Below are positions 1 to 7,833 of a DNA stretch of 32,578 nucleotides, piece by piece. Position 1 is the first letter of the stretch; the number at the start of each line of letters is the position of its first letter. The DNA lies in contig JAPLJA010000148.1 of the NCBI GenBank assembly GCA_026388815.1, positions 1 through 32,578 of the forward strand, written 5' to 3'. The translations under genes and the position numbers were made by a program. A model generated the notes under the pieces. That model was not told the DNA's origin. It did not search any database and worked only from the letters and a program-made list of their open reading frames with translations. The stretch is from Pseudomonadota bacterium (GTDB taxonomy: Bacteria > Desulfobacterota > WTBG01 > JAPLJA01).

Positions 1-448
1 CACTGTAAATAAGCTCAGTGCTCCCTCCACCGATATCAAATATTATCCACGCACCGTTTCTTTTTGCTTCCGGGAATACCAGTTCCACTCCTTTTAACGT
101 GAGCAATGCCTCTTCTTCACCGCTGATTACTTTTACAGTGATACCGCATTCAATATTTACCCTTTCTAAAAATTCATGGGCATTGGTAGCCTTTCGCATC
201 ACACCTGTTGCAACTGCTGAACATTTGTTCACCTTATAATATTTCATCTTTTCAGCAAAACCCTGCAAGGTATAAATACCGCGAGCTAAAGCCTGGTCGC
301 TGATCTTCATGGATAGAAGAGAACCCTCTCCTAATCTCACAATATTTCTTTCCTTTGCTACAGGAAAGAAACCCAATTCTCCGCCTCGTTCGGCTATCAG
401 CATCCGGAAAGTGTTTGTGCCAATGTCAATAGCAGCTATACGGTCCAT
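1..448 (-). CDS. Ppx/GppA-family phosphatase, N-terminal part (runs off the left edge)
   Basis: Reading the minus strand from the ATG at 446-448 gives a protein that opens MDRIAAIDIGTNTFRMLIAE, the phosphate-binding loop of the ASKHA fold. About 145 residues in it carries DIGGGSTELIY, the second nucleotide-binding motif of exopolyphosphatase/guanosine-pentaphosphate phosphatases. Only about 149 residues are present because the C-terminus lies outside the window. Family members hydrolyse polyphosphate or pppGpp in the cytoplasm; which substrate is used here cannot be told from the N-terminus. It starts 2 nt after the stop codon of the upstream histidine phosphatase gene, so the two are almost certainly one transcript. 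Confidence 0.9.
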   Translation of the reverse strand, partial: MDRIAAIDIGTNTFRMLIAERGGELGFFPVAKERNIVRLGEGSLLSMKISDQALARGIYTLQGFAEKMKYYKVNKCSAVATGVMRKATNAHEFLERVNIECGITVKVISGEEEALLTLKGVELVFPEAKRNGAWIIFDIGGGSTELIYS

Positions 449-450
449 CG

Positions 451-1086
451 CTAAAAATCGGATAGCCTTTCTTTTTCGAGAGATTTCAGATGGCAGGTAT
501 CATTTATACGTTCTACCGTCCACATCCCATCCTGATATACAAAAATATTAATCGCACAGGTGTCCTGCCTGATATTCCAGAACCGGCTCAGGGGTAATTC
601 AAGCATATTCAATATCATTACCTTGCAGATCACCCGATGGGAAACAATACAAACCATTCCTTCAGGATGCTCCTCAGTCAGTCTCAGGAGAGCGCCTCTG
701 GATCGTTCAGCCACCTCCTTTAAGCTTTCCCCACCTGAAAACTTTACTTTTTGAGGTTCGTTCTTCCAGGTATCATAGAGCTCTGGAAACCGTTCTCTTA
801 CCTCACGTAAAGGGAGTCCCTGCCATTCTCCAAAGTGTACATCCGTAAATCCTTCCTCCTCAACGACTGATACTTTTTGAGATTGCGCAATCTCTTCGGC
901 GGTGATCTTTGCACGGCTTAAAGGGCTGGTATAGACAGCCGCTATGGACATTCCCGTCAGCGCCTTTCCTGTTTCTTCTGCCTGACGCAATCCTGTAGCA
1001 TTGAGCTTCACATCAATTCTTCCCCGAAATACCTCTTCCCGGTTCCAGTCTGTCTCTCCGTGCCTCACCAGTATTACCCTGCTCAT
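451..1086 (-). CDS. histidine phosphatase (phosphoglycerate mutase-like) family protein
   Basis: A 211-residue protein with the branch-1 histidine phosphatase signature near the N-terminus (LVRHGETDWN; phospho-acceptor His in RHGE) and the second catalytic His in IVSHRVI in the C-terminal third. The size fits small cobC/gpmB-like phosphatases acting on phospho-sugars or alpha-ribazole phosphate. No cobalamin genes are nearby, so the substrate is open. The ATG at 1084-1086 is preceded by a GGGG tract about 10 nt upstream. The stop is 2 nt before the Ppx/GppA start, which suggests translational coupling and perhaps a shared role in phosphate or stringent-response metabolism (inference). Confidence 0.9.
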   Translation of the reverse strand: MSRVILVRHGETDWNREEVFRGRIDVKLNATGLRQAEETGKALTGMSIAAVYTSPLSRAKITAEEIAQSQKVSVVEEEGFTDVHFGEWQGLPLREVRERFPELYDTWKNEPQKVKFSGGESLKEVAERSRGALLRLTEEHPEGMVCIVSHRVICKVMILNMLELPLSRFWNIRQDTCAINIFVYQDGMWTVERINDTCHLKSLEKERLSDF

Positions 1087-1114
1087 GTCTTCTGTGCCCC
1101 TTTTCTGTCATTTC

Positions 1115-1143
1115 TTGTATTGTTACAGAATATATGGTAAATA
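1115..1143 (+). promoter_or_regulatory. candidate sigma-70 promoter for the ABC exporter
   Basis: TTGTAT, a 17-bp spacer and TAAATA lie in the 99-bp gap between the divergent histidine phosphatase and ABC ATPase genes, about 40 nt upstream of the TTG start at 1186. The match is modest and this is offered only as the best candidate in the gap. Confidence 0.3.
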
Positions 1144-1185
1144 TTTTCAGCAAATAATCAAGAGCCATTTTAAAAAAGGCGTACA

Positions 1186-2199
1186 TTGTCTTTTGTCATT
1201 GAGACCATACAGTTAACGAAGCGCTTTCCCCAGGTTAAACGGTACCGCGAAATACTCCTCCGTCCTTTTGAAAAAAAGGAGATCACCGCATTACAAGGTG
1301 TGAGTCTTCAGGTAAAAAGGCAGGAAGTATTTGGAATATTAGGACCGAACGGAGCGGGAAAGACCACACTGATTAAGGTCCTCTGCACTCTTATTTCACC
1401 TACTGAAGGGAAGGCTCTGGTGAACGGTCTTGATGTCGTCATCGATGGAAAGCGTATCAGAAAGTCTATCGGCTACATCATCAGTGACGAACGGAGCTTT
1501 TACTGGAGACTTACCGGCAGGCAGAACCTTACATTCTTTGCCGACTTGAACAACCTCACCGGTAAAGAAGCCCGCCTGCGCATCGAAGAAGTGCTCGAGC
1601 TAACCGATCTCCGTGATGAGGCTGATAAAATGTTCAAGGATTATTCCACCGGGATGAAGCAAAAACTTGCCATTGCCCGGGGACTGCTCACTGACCCTGA
1701 ACTGATCTTTATGGATGAACCGACACGCAGCCTTGACCCTTCTACTGCCCAGCACATCCGCAACTTCATTCGCGAGAAGCTCGTCAGGGAGAAAAAGAGC
1801 ACGGTCCTTATTGCCACCCATAACCTCCAGGAAGCAGAAGAAATGTGCAACCGAATTGCTGTCATCCACCATGCAAAGATCAGAGCCTGCGGGGAACTGT
1901 CTGAGATAAGAAAGCTGATATACAAACGATCCCGATATGTCCTGTATCTTCAAAAATATCCAGATGCATTAAAAAGCAGATGGGAAAAGCTTCCTGGCAT
2001 CACGCTCTGTCATTATTCGTATGAACCTTCAGGTCAGATAAAGCTCGAAGTAGAGCTGGAAGACAAATCCTCCATGACCACGCTTGTTGAAAGCGCGGTA
2101 ACCATGGGTGCAGGGGTCATGGCAGTGTATCCTAAAGAGGCCTCTCTCTCGGAGATATTTTCATCGTTAATTGTTGAAGGTGAGCATGAACTTCCTTAA
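1186..2199 (+). CDS. ABC-2 type transporter, ATP-binding protein
   Basis: A 337-residue ATPase with Walker A GPNGAGKT at residues 53-60, signature STGMKQK around 154-160, Walker B LIFMDEP around 173-179 and the H-loop His in IATHN (about 212). The STGM form of the signature and the roughly 100-residue C-terminal extension are typical of DrrA/NatA-like ABC-2 exporters of drugs, lipids or ions. The start is a TTG at 1186, preceded by AAAAAAGGCG; no ATG lies closer to the start of the ABC domain. The gene overlaps the permease gene by 14 bp, so the two form an exporter on the inner membrane. Substrate unknown. It is convergent with the RiPP-like locus and only 3 bp separate the two gene ends, so a functional link as its exporter is possible but not shown. 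Confidence 0.93.
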   Translation: MSFVIETIQLTKRFPQVKRYREILLRPFEKKEITALQGVSLQVKRQEVFGILGPNGAGKTTLIKVLCTLISPTEGKALVNGLDVVIDGKRIRKSIGYIISDERSFYWRLTGRQNLTFFADLNNLTGKEARLRIEEVLELTDLRDEADKMFKDYSTGMKQKLAIARGLLTDPELIFMDEPTRSLDPSTAQHIRNFIREKLVREKKSTVLIATHNLQEAEEMCNRIAVIHHAKIRACGELSEIRKLIYKRSRYVLYLQKYPDALKSRWEKLPGITLCHYSYEPSGQIKLEVELEDKSSMTTLVESAVTMGAGVMAVYPKEASLSEIFSSLIVEGEHELP

Positions 2200-2998
2200 C
2201 AAGCCTCTTGCCTTTATCAAGCGAGACTTTCTGAATGAGATCAGCTACCGTCTTTCGTTTATCATGCAGATTTTTGGGATTCTTGTATCTATCCTCACCT
2301 TCTATTTCCTTGCCAGATTATTCGGAAGTGCTGTCGTTCCTTATCTCAAACCGTATGGGGGAGACTACTTTTCCTTTGTAATCATTGGAGTAGCCTTCTC
2401 CAACTATCAGGAAGTGGCCATGTACAGTCTCTCACGGAGCATTCGTGATGCACAGATCACAGGTACGCTGGAGGCCCTGCTGGTGACTCAGACTGAGATC
2501 CCGACGATTATCCTCTCTTCCTCTCTCTACAGCTTCCTGTTTACTTCACTCAGGGTAATCGCCTATCTCCTCCTCGGAAGTCTCTTTTTCGGCATGGACA
2601 TCTCTCATGCAAATTATTTTGCGGCATCAGTTATCCTTGTCCTGACTATCACTTCCCTGTCCAGTTTTGGCATTATTTCAGCGAGTTTCGTTATGGTTTT
2701 TAAAAAGGGGGATCCTATAACCTGGCTCTTCCTGAGCGTCTCGTGGTTCCTGGGCGGTGTTTATTATCCGGTTGCCGTGTTGCCTGCATGGCTGCTGAAA
2801 CTGTCGTATCTCCTCCCCATTACTCATTCACTCGAGGGCATGAGGATGTCCCTCCTTCAGGGTGCATCGCTCCCAGCACTCCTTCCCAATGTCCTTGCTT
2901 TGCTTGCCTTTACGTTTGTTATGCTTCCTTTGAGCGTTTTGGTCTTCCGGTATGCAGTCAATCAGGCTAAAAGGGATGGCAGCCTGACTCAGTACTAA
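2186..2998 (+). CDS. ABC-2 type transporter, permease protein
   Basis: A 270-residue integral membrane protein with about six hydrophobic segments (for example the stretches beginning FIMQIFGILVSILTFYF and VILVLTITSLSSF) and the ABC-2 pattern of a late SWFLGGVYYPVAVLPAWL loop. The ATG at 2186 was chosen over an in-frame TTG at 2171 because GAAGGTG sits just upstream. The start overlaps the end of the ATPase gene by 14 bp, indicating translational coupling. It forms the membrane channel for the preceding ATPase. Its stop (2996-2998) is 3 bp from the stop of the convergent nucleotidyltransferase gene and no intrinsic terminator is visible between them. Confidence 0.9.
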   Translation: MNFLNKPLAFIKRDFLNEISYRLSFIMQIFGILVSILTFYFLARLFGSAVVPYLKPYGGDYFSFVIIGVAFSNYQEVAMYSLSRSIRDAQITGTLEALLVTQTEIPTIILSSSLYSFLFTSLRVIAYLLLGSLFFGMDISHANYFAASVILVLTITSLSSFGIISASFVMVFKKGDPITWLFLSVSWFLGGVYYPVAVLPAWLLKLSYLLPITHSLEGMRMSLLQGASLPALLPNVLALLAFTFVMLPLSVLVFRYAVNQAKRDGSLTQY

Positions 2999-3001
2999 CT
3001 C

Positions 3002-4264
3002 CTAAGCGACCGATTCCAGCCACTGATCAATCTCTGACTGCCGCTTATTGACCCAGATTTCCTTCTCGAGCTGCGAGACTGTCCGGGGGTGTCTAGTGAG
3101 AAGACGCATTACGATACCGCTATAATCAACCAGAAGATGGTAGATCCGGAGAAGGTAGTAGAAATACACCTTGGGTGAAGACGAAGAGATGTAATAGCGT
3201 TTCGCCATCTCCTCAGGGGTCAGAAATATTGCCTTATATATTGAAGTGATCTTCTCTGAAAAGCTTAAGCCGGAGAGGGAATTAATGATGCCAGCAGGAA
3301 AAGGATCGCGGGCGAATATCCTCTCTTTAATGATCAGGTCAATATATTCAACGTTGAAAGAATCAACTTTAAGACCCTGAATCCTGTACAGGGGGATACC
3401 GGTTTTCAGGAGTGTCTCAACAATGAAGAGGGTGCAGTATACCAGTTTGGAAAGTCCGTACCTCTGAGCAAGTACTTCAACCTGAGACCAGTCAATCCGC
3501 TCTCTGTAACACTTAATAACCTCAGAAATGTCACAAATCTGTTTCAGAGTAATAAGATTTTTGCAAAATTTATGGTGATAGGCAGAGTGAAGGCACAAAT
3601 ATAAAATGAGATCTTCCGGCGAGAAGATAAAGGCATGAGTGCCGTTCATCTCAATCTTTTTTGCCCTCTCCCAGATCTCTTGTATGTTCAGCGAAAAGGG
3701 GTTGGGAGTATTTTCTATATCCCAGTGCACCTCAATCCCAATGCTGTTCTCCTTATCAAAATACCGATTGTGGTAGCTCTTTCCTTCTTCTGATTCGAGA
3801 TCCGGCAGGCAGTGGAGTTCAGTGAGGAGACCTTCCACTTTTTCCATATCCTCTTTCTTCACTAAAAAGTCAATGTCATGCATGGACCGCAGGCCAATAT
3901 TTCCATATACCTTTTCAGCTAATGCTACCCCTTTGAGAAGGATTACGGGAATATTCCTCTCATTGAACCCTTTGATGATCAGCTTGAGGAGACTATAGAT
4001 CCGCATGTTCCTGTAAACGATCCGATAGTAAAAAACCTCAAGCCTTCCCAGCACCCAGGATGGAATCTTAATCCCCTGTTCGTCTTTCAGGTGACAGTAG
4101 AGAAGGGAGAGAATTCCGTGTCTCCCGCCGTTTTTAAAAACGTCATCCCAGTCCACCTCTCCTGCCAGTATGTTTTTCATCTCCAGCAGAGAATTTTCAT
4201 CCATCACTTTCCTTGTAGAGCAGAGGAGCAGGCGGTCTTCTTTTGAAATAGCTTCCAAGTTCAT
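3002..4264 (-). CDS. nucleotidyltransferase family protein (NTP_transf_5-like)
   Basis: A 420-residue soluble protein. Residues about 105-140 carry VILLKGVALAEKVYG followed by RSMHDIDFLV. This is the pol-beta fold pattern of the uncharacterised NTP_transf_5 family, with metal-binding acidic residues D130 and D132 and a preceding LLKG. Such proteins are known as tailoring partners of HprK-like kinases in some lasso-peptide clusters, where they extend or transfer nucleotidyl or phosphate groups. That role here is inference. The ATG at 4262-4264 overlaps the stop of the S26-type gene (ATGA), so it is translationally coupled. It is the last gene of the minus-strand locus. Confidence 0.82.
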   Translation of the reverse strand: MNLEAISKEDRLLLCSTRKVMDENSLLEMKNILAGEVDWDDVFKNGGRHGILSLLYCHLKDEQGIKIPSWVLGRLEVFYYRIVYRNMRIYSLLKLIIKGFNERNIPVILLKGVALAEKVYGNIGLRSMHDIDFLVKKEDMEKVEGLLTELHCLPDLESEEGKSYHNRYFDKENSIGIEVHWDIENTPNPFSLNIQEIWERAKKIEMNGTHAFIFSPEDLILYLCLHSAYHHKFCKNLITLKQICDISEVIKCYRERIDWSQVEVLAQRYGLSKLVYCTLFIVETLLKTGIPLYRIQGLKVDSFNVEYIDLIIKERIFARDPFPAGIINSLSGLSFSEKITSIYKAIFLTPEEMAKRYYISSSSPKVYFYYLLRIYHLLVDYSGIVMRLLTRHPRTVSQLEKEIWVNKRQSEIDQWLESVA

Positions 4265-4830
4265 GGCTTTTTCCTGGGGAAACTCAAACTGTTTATCAAT
4301 GAAATAAAAAAATGGGCGGCATTCACAAGAAAAGAAGATATAACAGCATATATCTTACCTGCAAGAGGGATCTTCTTTTCGTTAAAAATCTTTTTCTTTA
4401 CCCCTCTGATGACCTGATAGAGGGTGTAGAAAAACGACCAATAATAACCAATACATGTGTTGGTTAGCATCCAGATCCCTTTCTCTAAATCAAGGCTGGT
4501 TTCTCGTTTCTTAATTCCTATAACTTTTCCTATGACGGCATCTTCGGGGATGATTCCCGGTTCAAATCCGCTGTCTCTCTTCTCAAGAAAATACAGCCTT
4601 CCGTCCTCTTTAAATCTCCCGATAATCCGGTGGGCTACCGTCCTGTCGAAACTACGAAAAACCGCTATATCTCCTATTTTTATTTCGTCAGGCTGGACAT
4701 GCCTAACGATTAGCGGCGTCCCGTCGTCAAAGAGAGGTATCATGCACCTCCCGGAAGATTTCAGGATGTTTACTTTCCCGGTCTTCTTCCAGATTTCTAT
4801 GATGTTTTCAGCGACGGCTTTCTTTTCCAA
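4261..4830 (-). CDS. S24/S26 (signal peptidase I-like) family protein with Cys at the nucleophile position
   Basis: A 189-residue protein. Residues 27-34, GRCMIPLF, align by eye with the GxSMxPxL nucleophile box of type I signal peptidases, putting Cys29 where Ser is expected. Downstream, KIGDIAVF and VAHRIIG (H67-R68) resemble the GDIVV and HR motifs of the ER/archaeal-type enzymes, which use His rather than Lys as base. The C-terminal third has hydrophobic segments (ending in HFFISLINSL), suggesting membrane attachment. The start is a TTG at 4828-4830 with AGG about 10 nt upstream. It ends in a 4-bp overlap with the nucleotidyltransferase gene. Similar small S26 proteins travel with HprK/NTP_transf_5 modules. 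Leader removal is a plausible job, but activity with Cys is uncertain. Confidence 0.75.
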   Translation of the reverse strand: MEKKAVAENIIEIWKKTGKVNILKSSGRCMIPLFDDGTPLIVRHVQPDEIKIGDIAVFRSFDRTVAHRIIGRFKEDGRLYFLEKRDSGFEPGIIPEDAVIGKVIGIKKRETSLDLEKGIWMLTNTCIGYYWSFFYTLYQVIRGVKKKIFNEKKIPLAGKIYAVISSFLVNAAHFFISLINSLSFPRKKP

Positions 4831-4853
4831 TAGGAGAACCTGGCTATGTTGTT

Positions 4854-7832
4854 CTATTGAGAAACATATCCATTGTAACAGTCAATAACATCACTCCAGG
4901 CGGCCAGACCGCTTACATATTCATTATACTTGGCAATTACATCAGACCACTCAGAGCATGAATTCAAAGATGCTTTCAATGCAGACAAGGGGTCTCCCAG
5001 GAGAACAAACGCTTGGATTATATCACTTGGTACTCCTTGACTGTAAGCATTTATTTTTGCCTCGGTGGTTGCCTGACCCAAAAGATTGTGTCCAGACTGG
5101 AAGATGCTGTCAAACAGCTCCTGGGCAAGTTGTGAATGCTCCCAGGTAAACCCGAGGCTGGTAGGGACAAGACAGCCTATTGCTCCAACAGGAGAAGGTT
5201 TTTCTTTTGGACCCCCATTTAAAAACGTTTCCCCCAGGCAGTAATCATCTACCGGACTGGCAAAGAAACCATTTAAGCAAGTCAGGGTAACGACAAAGGT
5301 AGGTGCTGAGCTGTTATTCAAGCTGGGTACATCGTCAGAGGTAAAGAGGTACTCTGCAGCCCAGTTGTCGACAGAGCCGTGGCCTACATAAACAGTGATT
5401 AGCTGGCCATTATCAAAATCATTCATAAGATCACTCTTCGCTGTTGCTGCTGAACTGTATTGTGACAGATATACTTTAAAAGCCTGATAATCACCAGGAA
5501 GATAACTGTTGGCCAGCGTGTCATCTACCGATTCAAAGGAAGACTCATTATCCGCCACAAAGAGAATCTGTTTGTTCCAGGACTGACTACCTGCCTGTTC
5601 ATAACCCAGAATTTTATTTACCACATTGGTCGCCTCTGACGCTGCCTGGATTGAAATTCTCCCGATGTACATATCAGGCATTACATCATCGCCGGCGACA
5701 CAGGCAAACCAGTTATCAGTCGGGGTATCACCCAGCTCATCGGTCTGGAAGATATGAGTCGGCACATAGTTCTTCCTGCCAGTAGCCAGATTATCCTTAT
5801 AATCAATATTTGCATCCCCGACAAGCAGGCAATAGAGCGGCGCAGGCTTCTGATAATTTTCATAGGCATACGTGAGAAAGTCTTTAATTGCCTGGGGAGT
5901 AAATAAGCCATAACTGAATTCATCGTACAAATCTCCCACCTTAACCACCATCACCCGCTTACCTTGTGAAGCACGGTATGTGGCTAAAGGCTGAATGGCA
6001 TCATAGAAATCTTCGTGGGTGATGATAATATAATCTGCACTATTTGAGGCTGATTTCAGGCTGGAAGGAACATCCGCTTCGATGAGGGCAGGCGTTTGGG
6101 TACCTCCTGAAGTTACTGCCATATACTCTTCGCTTCCTGTTATGGCATTTTCGAAATTCAAAGTGTATGTGGAACTCACTTTCGTCGTTGTAGTTCCTGT
6201 CACCTGCTGTGGCTTTACTGCATCAGTGATATCAAAAAGGAATATTTCTGAAGAGGTAAATCCGCTTACCTCCATCTGATAGTTACCAGTCCCTTCTCCC
6301 TTGAATTTGAGAAGGTTACTTTCAGCTACATAGGTATCCTCATAAGTAAGGTCAAACCAGTTAAAGAATACAATGTCGTTATATCCGGCTTCAGTATCAC
6401 CTAATGATTTCACCGTAAAGTTATTGGTGCCATTGATTAAATAACTCTGCGGGAAGGTAACAGTGTTTTGGAACTCAATCTGTGCATCCCACCAATCATC
6501 ACTTACAATATTACCATTTATGATTATCTGGGTATGATGGTCAGGAGAGGCTGAATCATTTGTTTTACCGCGGAATGAAAAGGTCAGTGAACAATCTTCA
6601 GAAGTGCTCAGAATATTATTCAGAGTAAAGGTAATTGGTGGTGCAAGAGCTGGATCATCTGTGGATACCGGCGTATTGGCTTGGGTTATCTGCAGCTTCT
6701 TCCAGAAGTAATGATCCTGACCGTCTCCATTTGGTATAGTCTCCCAGTATTGAGGATTTTCCTCTCCATGATAGAGGTTAGTAAATGAGGTCAATAACTG
6801 CCCGCTGCCTACGTTGCCGTCCACCATACTCATCCTCAGCCCATTGTCAGATTCAACGGAAAGCCAGTATACGTCATCCTTCGTATAATCTGTATAGGGA
6901 CTTACAAGGGGAGGAGCATAAAAAAGGAAGTAATCAGACAAATTAAACTTCCCGTCACTTTCTCCTTCGAATAAGATAGGTATCTCTGCCCCGAGGTGCT
7001 TCAGGTGGATCTTTTGGGGATCAATTGTCAATGACCATAATGATAATGAAGAGAGGTCTGAGTAACCGATCTTATAAATCCCTTCAGAGCTCAGATGGAT
7101 CTTCAGGTTTGATATGCTGCCAGCCCCCGCTTTCTCTTGAACAGTTCCTCCTCCCCTCTCCACGCTTTCCCTTTCATACCTGCCCAGACTTTCATAGTTC
7201 ACCAGGAGTTTTTGAAGCATCTGCTCGTAGGGGAGTTCTTCCTTGCTGAAGGGGAGTGGCTCAATTTCCCCTCCTTCAAAGCTCACCCGGATGAGCACTT
7301 CCCGGTATACCTTGAGCTTCTTCTTTACCGGATTGTACTGGAAGGGATAAATATCAATTTTTGCTACCCTCTGCCCCCGCATGTATCCGGTCTCGGATAC
7401 TTGAACGAGCTTCCCGGGGGTATAGCTGTCCTTGGAATAAACCTCTTTATCCTGGTAAAATACCTCCTTCAGGGATATCTCTCCCCCCTTCTCCTCTACT
7501 GCCTTCTGAGGACAGGGGTAGATGTTTAGGCCAGAGATTTCTTCTGCATTTCCCTGGATTATTTCTGCCTTCACCATGACCCGGGATGGAATACCGACCA
7601 GGATACCCCTTGTAGGGAGTTGAGGTGAGCCATCTGTTTCCGTCCTCCCCCACCCATCAACGGTAATACATTGATAATCGCCTGTAAGCTTCTTCTCAGA
7701 CCGGAAATCCGGCAGATTAACCTTTATCGTCACTCCCTGGTTTGAATGAGAAACGAGCTCAATCTCCAGAGCTGATGAAGACGAAACGATAAAGAGAGAT
7801 AGAATCAACCCTACGATAAATCTTACTTTCAT
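4854..7832 (-). CDS. exported C25 (gingipain-fold) cysteine protease
   Basis: A 992-residue protein with an N-terminal signal peptide (MKVRFIVGLILSLFIVSSSS, likely cleaved near SALEIE). A beta-rich propeptide-like region follows, then a caspase/gingipain-fold domain in roughly residues 560-965. The probable catalytic dyad is His818 in YVGHGS and Cys852 in TCLNG; their 34-residue spacing resembles Arg-gingipain. The C-terminus holds two copies of a W-S-D-V-I...Y-N-x-Y-V-S motif. A TTG 12 nt upstream (7844) is in frame, but the ATG at 7830-7832 places the signal peptide correctly and follows the kinase stop by 1 nt. It acts outside the cytoplasm. Inference: it matures the cluster's peptide or other surface proteins. 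It is much longer than a typical leader peptidase. Confidence 0.85.
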   Translation of the reverse strand: MKVRFIVGLILSLFIVSSSSALEIELVSHSNQGVTIKVNLPDFRSEKKLTGDYQCITVDGWGRTETDGSPQLPTRGILVGIPSRVMVKAEIIQGNAEEISGLNIYPCPQKAVEEKGGEISLKEVFYQDKEVYSKDSYTPGKLVQVSETGYMRGQRVAKIDIYPFQYNPVKKKLKVYREVLIRVSFEGGEIEPLPFSKEELPYEQMLQKLLVNYESLGRYERESVERGGGTVQEKAGAGSISNLKIHLSSEGIYKIGYSDLSSLSLWSLTIDPQKIHLKHLGAEIPILFEGESDGKFNLSDYFLFYAPPLVSPYTDYTKDDVYWLSVESDNGLRMSMVDGNVGSGQLLTSFTNLYHGEENPQYWETIPNGDGQDHYFWKKLQITQANTPVSTDDPALAPPITFTLNNILSTSEDCSLTFSFRGKTNDSASPDHHTQIIINGNIVSDDWWDAQIEFQNTVTFPQSYLINGTNNFTVKSLGDTEAGYNDIVFFNWFDLTYEDTYVAESNLLKFKGEGTGNYQMEVSGFTSSEIFLFDITDAVKPQQVTGTTTTKVSSTYTLNFENAITGSEEYMAVTSGGTQTPALIEADVPSSLKSASNSADYIIITHEDFYDAIQPLATYRASQGKRVMVVKVGDLYDEFSYGLFTPQAIKDFLTYAYENYQKPAPLYCLLVGDANIDYKDNLATGRKNYVPTHIFQTDELGDTPTDNWFACVAGDDVMPDMYIGRISIQAASEATNVVNKILGYEQAGSQSWNKQILFVADNESSFESVDDTLANSYLPGDYQAFKVYLSQYSSAATAKSDLMNDFDNGQLITVYVGHGSVDNWAAEYLFTSDDVPSLNNSSAPTFVVTLTCLNGFFASPVDDYCLGETFLNGGPKEKPSPVGAIGCLVPTSLGFTWEHSQLAQELFDSIFQSGHNLLGQATTEAKINAYSQGVPSDIIQAFVLLGDPLSALKASLNSCSEWSDVIAKYNEYVSGLAAWSDVIDCYNGYVSQ

Positions 7833-7833
7833 A

